Below, one piece after another: positions 53,071 through 55,106 of a stretch of DNA of 55,106 nucleotides (its first letter is position 1; every line of letters starts with the position of its first letter). The notes beneath the pieces were generated by a model. The model was not told the origin of the DNA and made no database searches. It saw nothing but the letters and a program-made list of their open reading frames with translations. Source of the DNA: Actinomycetota bacterium (GTDB lineage Bacteria > Actinomycetota > Acidimicrobiia > Acidimicrobiales > RAAP-2); the NCBI GenBank assembly GCA_029850535.1, contig JARCRU010000031.1, forward strand, positions 1 to 55,106, given 5' to 3'. The position numbers were made by a program, and so were the translations under genes.

Positions 53071-53889
53071 ATGGACAAGCGAGCCCTCCTGGTCACCAAG
53101 CACGGCAAACAACATTTGCTGGCCCCCGTATTTGGTGTGAACGGGTGGAACCTTGAGGTGGCGTGGGCCGACACGGACGTGCTCGGAACTTTCAGTGGAG
53201 ACGTACCCCGTCGTCATTCGCCACTCGAGACGGTCCGGCGGAAGGCGATTCTTGGGGTGGGGCTGGGTGACGCGCCGTGGGTCGTTGCGTCGGAGGGGAC
53301 CATAAGGAGTGCGTGGCCGGGCCTCGTGTACGACGTCGAATTGGTGGTTCTTGCGTCGAGGGACTCTCGTACCCTCGTGGTTGGTCGAGCCGTCGGCTAC
53401 GGGATACGCGCGGTCAAGTTCAAGGTCGATTCGACGACCACTGAAGAAGAGATCATCCGTCGATGTGCTGACGCAGATCTACCTCGACACCACTTATTGG
53501 TGGCGGCACCGGACCACCGCGACGCGGCCATCGGCGCTCTCGCTCGCGTCGACGACGTTCTCGATGCATGTCATCGACTGGTCCGACCACAAGGAACGCT
53601 CATCGTGCAGACCGACCTTAGGGCACATCTCTGTCCTTCGCGACAACCAGTGATTATTGATGCTGCGAAGGACCTGATGAATCGAATGTCACAAGAGTGC
53701 CCACGGTGCAATGCGGCAGGATTTGGCGAGACGGATTTGATTCCGGGTCGATCGTGCGCTGATTGTGGCTCCCCCACGCAAGCGGCGATTGCCCAACGGT
53801 GGGTTTGTCCAACTTGCGGATTCGATGAGGATCGTCCTATTAAGGGTGAATCGGCTAGTCCCTCACATTGCTCCTGGTGCAATCCGTGA
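53071..53889 (+). CDS. DUF6671-family protein with C-terminal zinc ribbons
   Basis: 272 aa. The N-terminal two thirds follow the DUF6671 pattern (LLVTKHGKQHLLAPVFG, VASEGTIRSAWPG, DVELVVLASRD, LIVQTDLRAHLCPSRQPV), and the end has four Cys pairs (CPRCNAAGF, CADCGSP, CPTCGFDE, CSWCNP) that can bind two zincs. The biochemical role is unknown. ATG 53071 is 48 nt from the divergent winged-helix gene, so it may share the dab control region. Confidence 0.75.
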   Translation: MDKRALLVTKHGKQHLLAPVFGVNGWNLEVAWADTDVLGTFSGDVPRRHSPLETVRRKAILGVGLGDAPWVVASEGTIRSAWPGLVYDVELVVLASRDSRTLVVGRAVGYGIRAVKFKVDSTTTEEEIIRRCADADLPRHHLLVAAPDHRDAAIGALARVDDVLDACHRLVRPQGTLIVQTDLRAHLCPSRQPVIIDAAKDLMNRMSQECPRCNAAGFGETDLIPGRSCADCGSPTQAAIAQRWVCPTCGFDEDRPIKGESASPSHCSWCNP

Positions 53890-54300
53890 TGGGAGTCGAG
53901 ATCGGTGGCCCCGCGGGTTCGATCGGAACAATGGACGCCCAGAGGCGTTGCTCGCCCCTCGCGACGCCGTGATTTCTTGACCCCCTCGAAAAGGAGTCAC
54001 AAGGGAGCGTGCGGGTAATGCCTTCGTAGCTCAGGATGCGGGCATCGGTTCCATAAGCCGTTATTGGGGCGTGGTGACGTACTCGCAAAGTACTTAAATC
54101 TTATGCACTCACTGGACTGAGACCATGTGGGAAGAACGTCGATGATGAGGATAATCACTCACTATCCTTGACTGTTCGCGGCACTGGTGTGCTGAGTTGT
54201 GCTGGAAGATTCGACGGACCTGATTCACTCAGTTACGCGACCATCGACCCGGTCCTGCATCCGGTGTGAACCGACCTCAGAGCCTCGGATGTTTCGGACG
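53890..54300. other. Intergenic stretch with tRNA-like remnant
   Basis: No gene seen. It carries the tRNA-like segment at 54020 and otherwise nothing supported. Confidence 0.4.
54020..54060 (+). pseudogene. tRNA-like remnant, 5' part
   Basis: GCCTTCGTAGCTCAGG (54020-54035), then GGGCATCGGTTCC and ATAAGCCG resemble the 5' acceptor strand, D-arm and anticodon arm of a tRNA and align with the remnant at 48464. The D-loop is altered, position 33 is not clearly U, and no T-arm follows, so it is not functional. Confidence 0.4.
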
Positions 54301-55106
54301 TCAACTTCGAAGATGGCGAACGGTCAAGGCGGTGACTGCCACTACGGTCCCGAGGATTCCGATGGCGACAAAGCCCACGTCGGGTGACGCGCGGTCGATG
54401 ACCGCACCGGTGAGAGGAGCACCGGCCGCGTTGCCGAGCATCAGAGCTGAAGTGTGCACGCCTAGAGCGCGCCCTCGTCGCTCGGGCGCGACGGAGCCGG
54501 CGATCACCTCGACGGTCGAGGAAATGAGCGGAGCGCAGAACAACCCTGAAGGGAGCGCTAGGAGTAGCAGGGTCCACCACGACCCGGCAAAGAACATGAG
54601 GACGGTGAGACTGGCGAGGACGACGAGGAGCAGAAGTGGATCCTGTCTTTTCGACAACGTCCCGTAAATAAAGCCACCGACCATCGAGGCGAACGCCCAC
54701 GCGGCGACGACCAAGCCCAGCAGGCCGACGTGACCGAAGGCCCGCATGGACGCGGTGAGGGCAATGTCCGTTCCTGACAGGGTCAGCGTGGCGCCCGAGG
54801 TGGCCAGCAAGGCAGCCATCGCCAATGGAGTGAGCCAATTCGCCGACGAGGCAATTGCCATAGGTGATGCATTGGTTGGGTCCTTGCCGAGTACAGGGCT
54901 GTCGTCTACATCTTCCGAGACGACGGGCGCCGCAGGCACTTCGGAGCCTCGAGATGTGGGCGGATCGAAAAGTATCAGACCGATGCCAGCGATGACCACT
55001 CCCACCCCGATAGCCAACATGGCAGCGCTTGATCCCAGCCGCGTTACTACCACCACACCGAGGGCGGGGCCGACGGAGTACGAGAGTTCGACCGACATCG
55101 AGTCGA
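54301..55106 (-). CDS. MFS transporter, N-terminus outside the window
   Basis: The visible 268 or so codons are the C-terminal part of a major facilitator with about seven to eight helices (SYSVGPALGVVVV, MLAIGVGVVIAGIGLILF, LTPLAMAALLATSGATLTL, LLGLVVAAWAFASMVGGFIY, LLLLVVLASLTVLMFFAG, VGFVAIGILGTVVAVTAL). A basic RRGRALG loop is typical of MFS. The open frame continues through the right edge, so the start is missing. Substrate unknown; drug or small-molecule efflux is common for such proteins. Confidence 0.8.
   Translation of the reverse strand, partial: DSMSVELSYSVGPALGVVVVTRLGSSAAMLAIGVGVVIAGIGLILFDPPTSRGSEVPAAPVVSEDVDDSPVLGKDPTNASPMAIASSANWLTPLAMAALLATSGATLTLSGTDIALTASMRAFGHVGLLGLVVAAWAFASMVGGFIYGTLSKRQDPLLLLVVLASLTVLMFFAGSWWTLLLLALPSGLFCAPLISSTVEVIAGSVAPERRGRALGVHTSALMLGNAAGAPLTGAVIDRASPDVGFVAIGILGTVVAVTALTVRHLRS

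Noticed and set aside
54020..54060. Functional tRNA with CAT or CCA anticodon
   Set aside because: No T-arm, distorted D-loop, and position 33 is not clearly U.

Overview
The window is high-GC DNA with frequent GTG and TTG starts, many four-base start/stop overlaps and several promoters that sit directly on a start codon (leaderless transcripts). This fits an actinobacterium. The DAB inorganic-carbon genes, the P1B-5 ATPase-hemerythrin fusion and the family mix would suit a member of the Acidimicrobiia, but that placement is inference; no rRNA or complete tRNA is present to test it. No CRISPR array was seen.

Left part, 0-6.2 kb: an accessory island of small two-gene modules. In order these are a 43-aa putative antitoxin with a Doc/Fic-type protein, an MntA nucleotidyltransferase with a frameshifted HepT (HEPN) toxin, a six-helix membrane protein with a winged-helix regulator, HicA-HicB, a HAD hydrolase and a methyltransferase. 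Several modules are followed, about 20 nt after the last stop codon, by the same repeat (ACGCG, seven variable bases, AATGTCTATCG, then a short dyad). It is clear at 694, 1491 and 2772 and degenerate at 4800. The island ends in an intact-looking IS630-type element.

Central part, 6.5-22.9 kb: dense housekeeping and metabolic genes. They include a PEBP protein, an AI-2E-type permease, a tryptophanase, an alpha/beta hydrolase, and a five-gene oligopeptide ABC transporter operon (dppA-C-B-D-F order) whose sixth gene is a proline iminopeptidase. Convergent to these is an acetamidase/formamidase. A metal P-type ATPase with a C-terminal hemerythrin domain and an SDR follow. Peptide uptake, N-terminal proline release and the later PutA form a plausible peptide/proline catabolic route.

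22.9-28.3 kb has unusually low coding density. It holds a 15-bp tandem repeat, a 17-bp perfect hairpin, a DsrE-like gene, a secreted protein, tag, and long stretches without recognisable genes.

28.3-46.7 kb: putA; a secreted Ig-like repeat protein; a translationally coupled pair made of a GGDEF diguanylate cyclase and a cobalamin-binding protein with the Wx9EH signature of CarH-type B12 photoreceptors (the most suggestive regulatory system here); a secreted Cys-repeat protein; an MDR dehydrogenase; an OmpR/histidine-kinase pair; and a YeiH-like exporter divergent from a LysR regulator.

46.7-55.1 kb: an ISL3-family insertion with perfect 8-bp target duplications next to a decayed tRNA, then a dabR-dabB-dabA operon for inorganic-carbon uptake with a perfect operator dyad at the dabB promoter. 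A divergent DUF6671 gene, a second decayed tRNA-like segment and a truncated MFS transporter follow.
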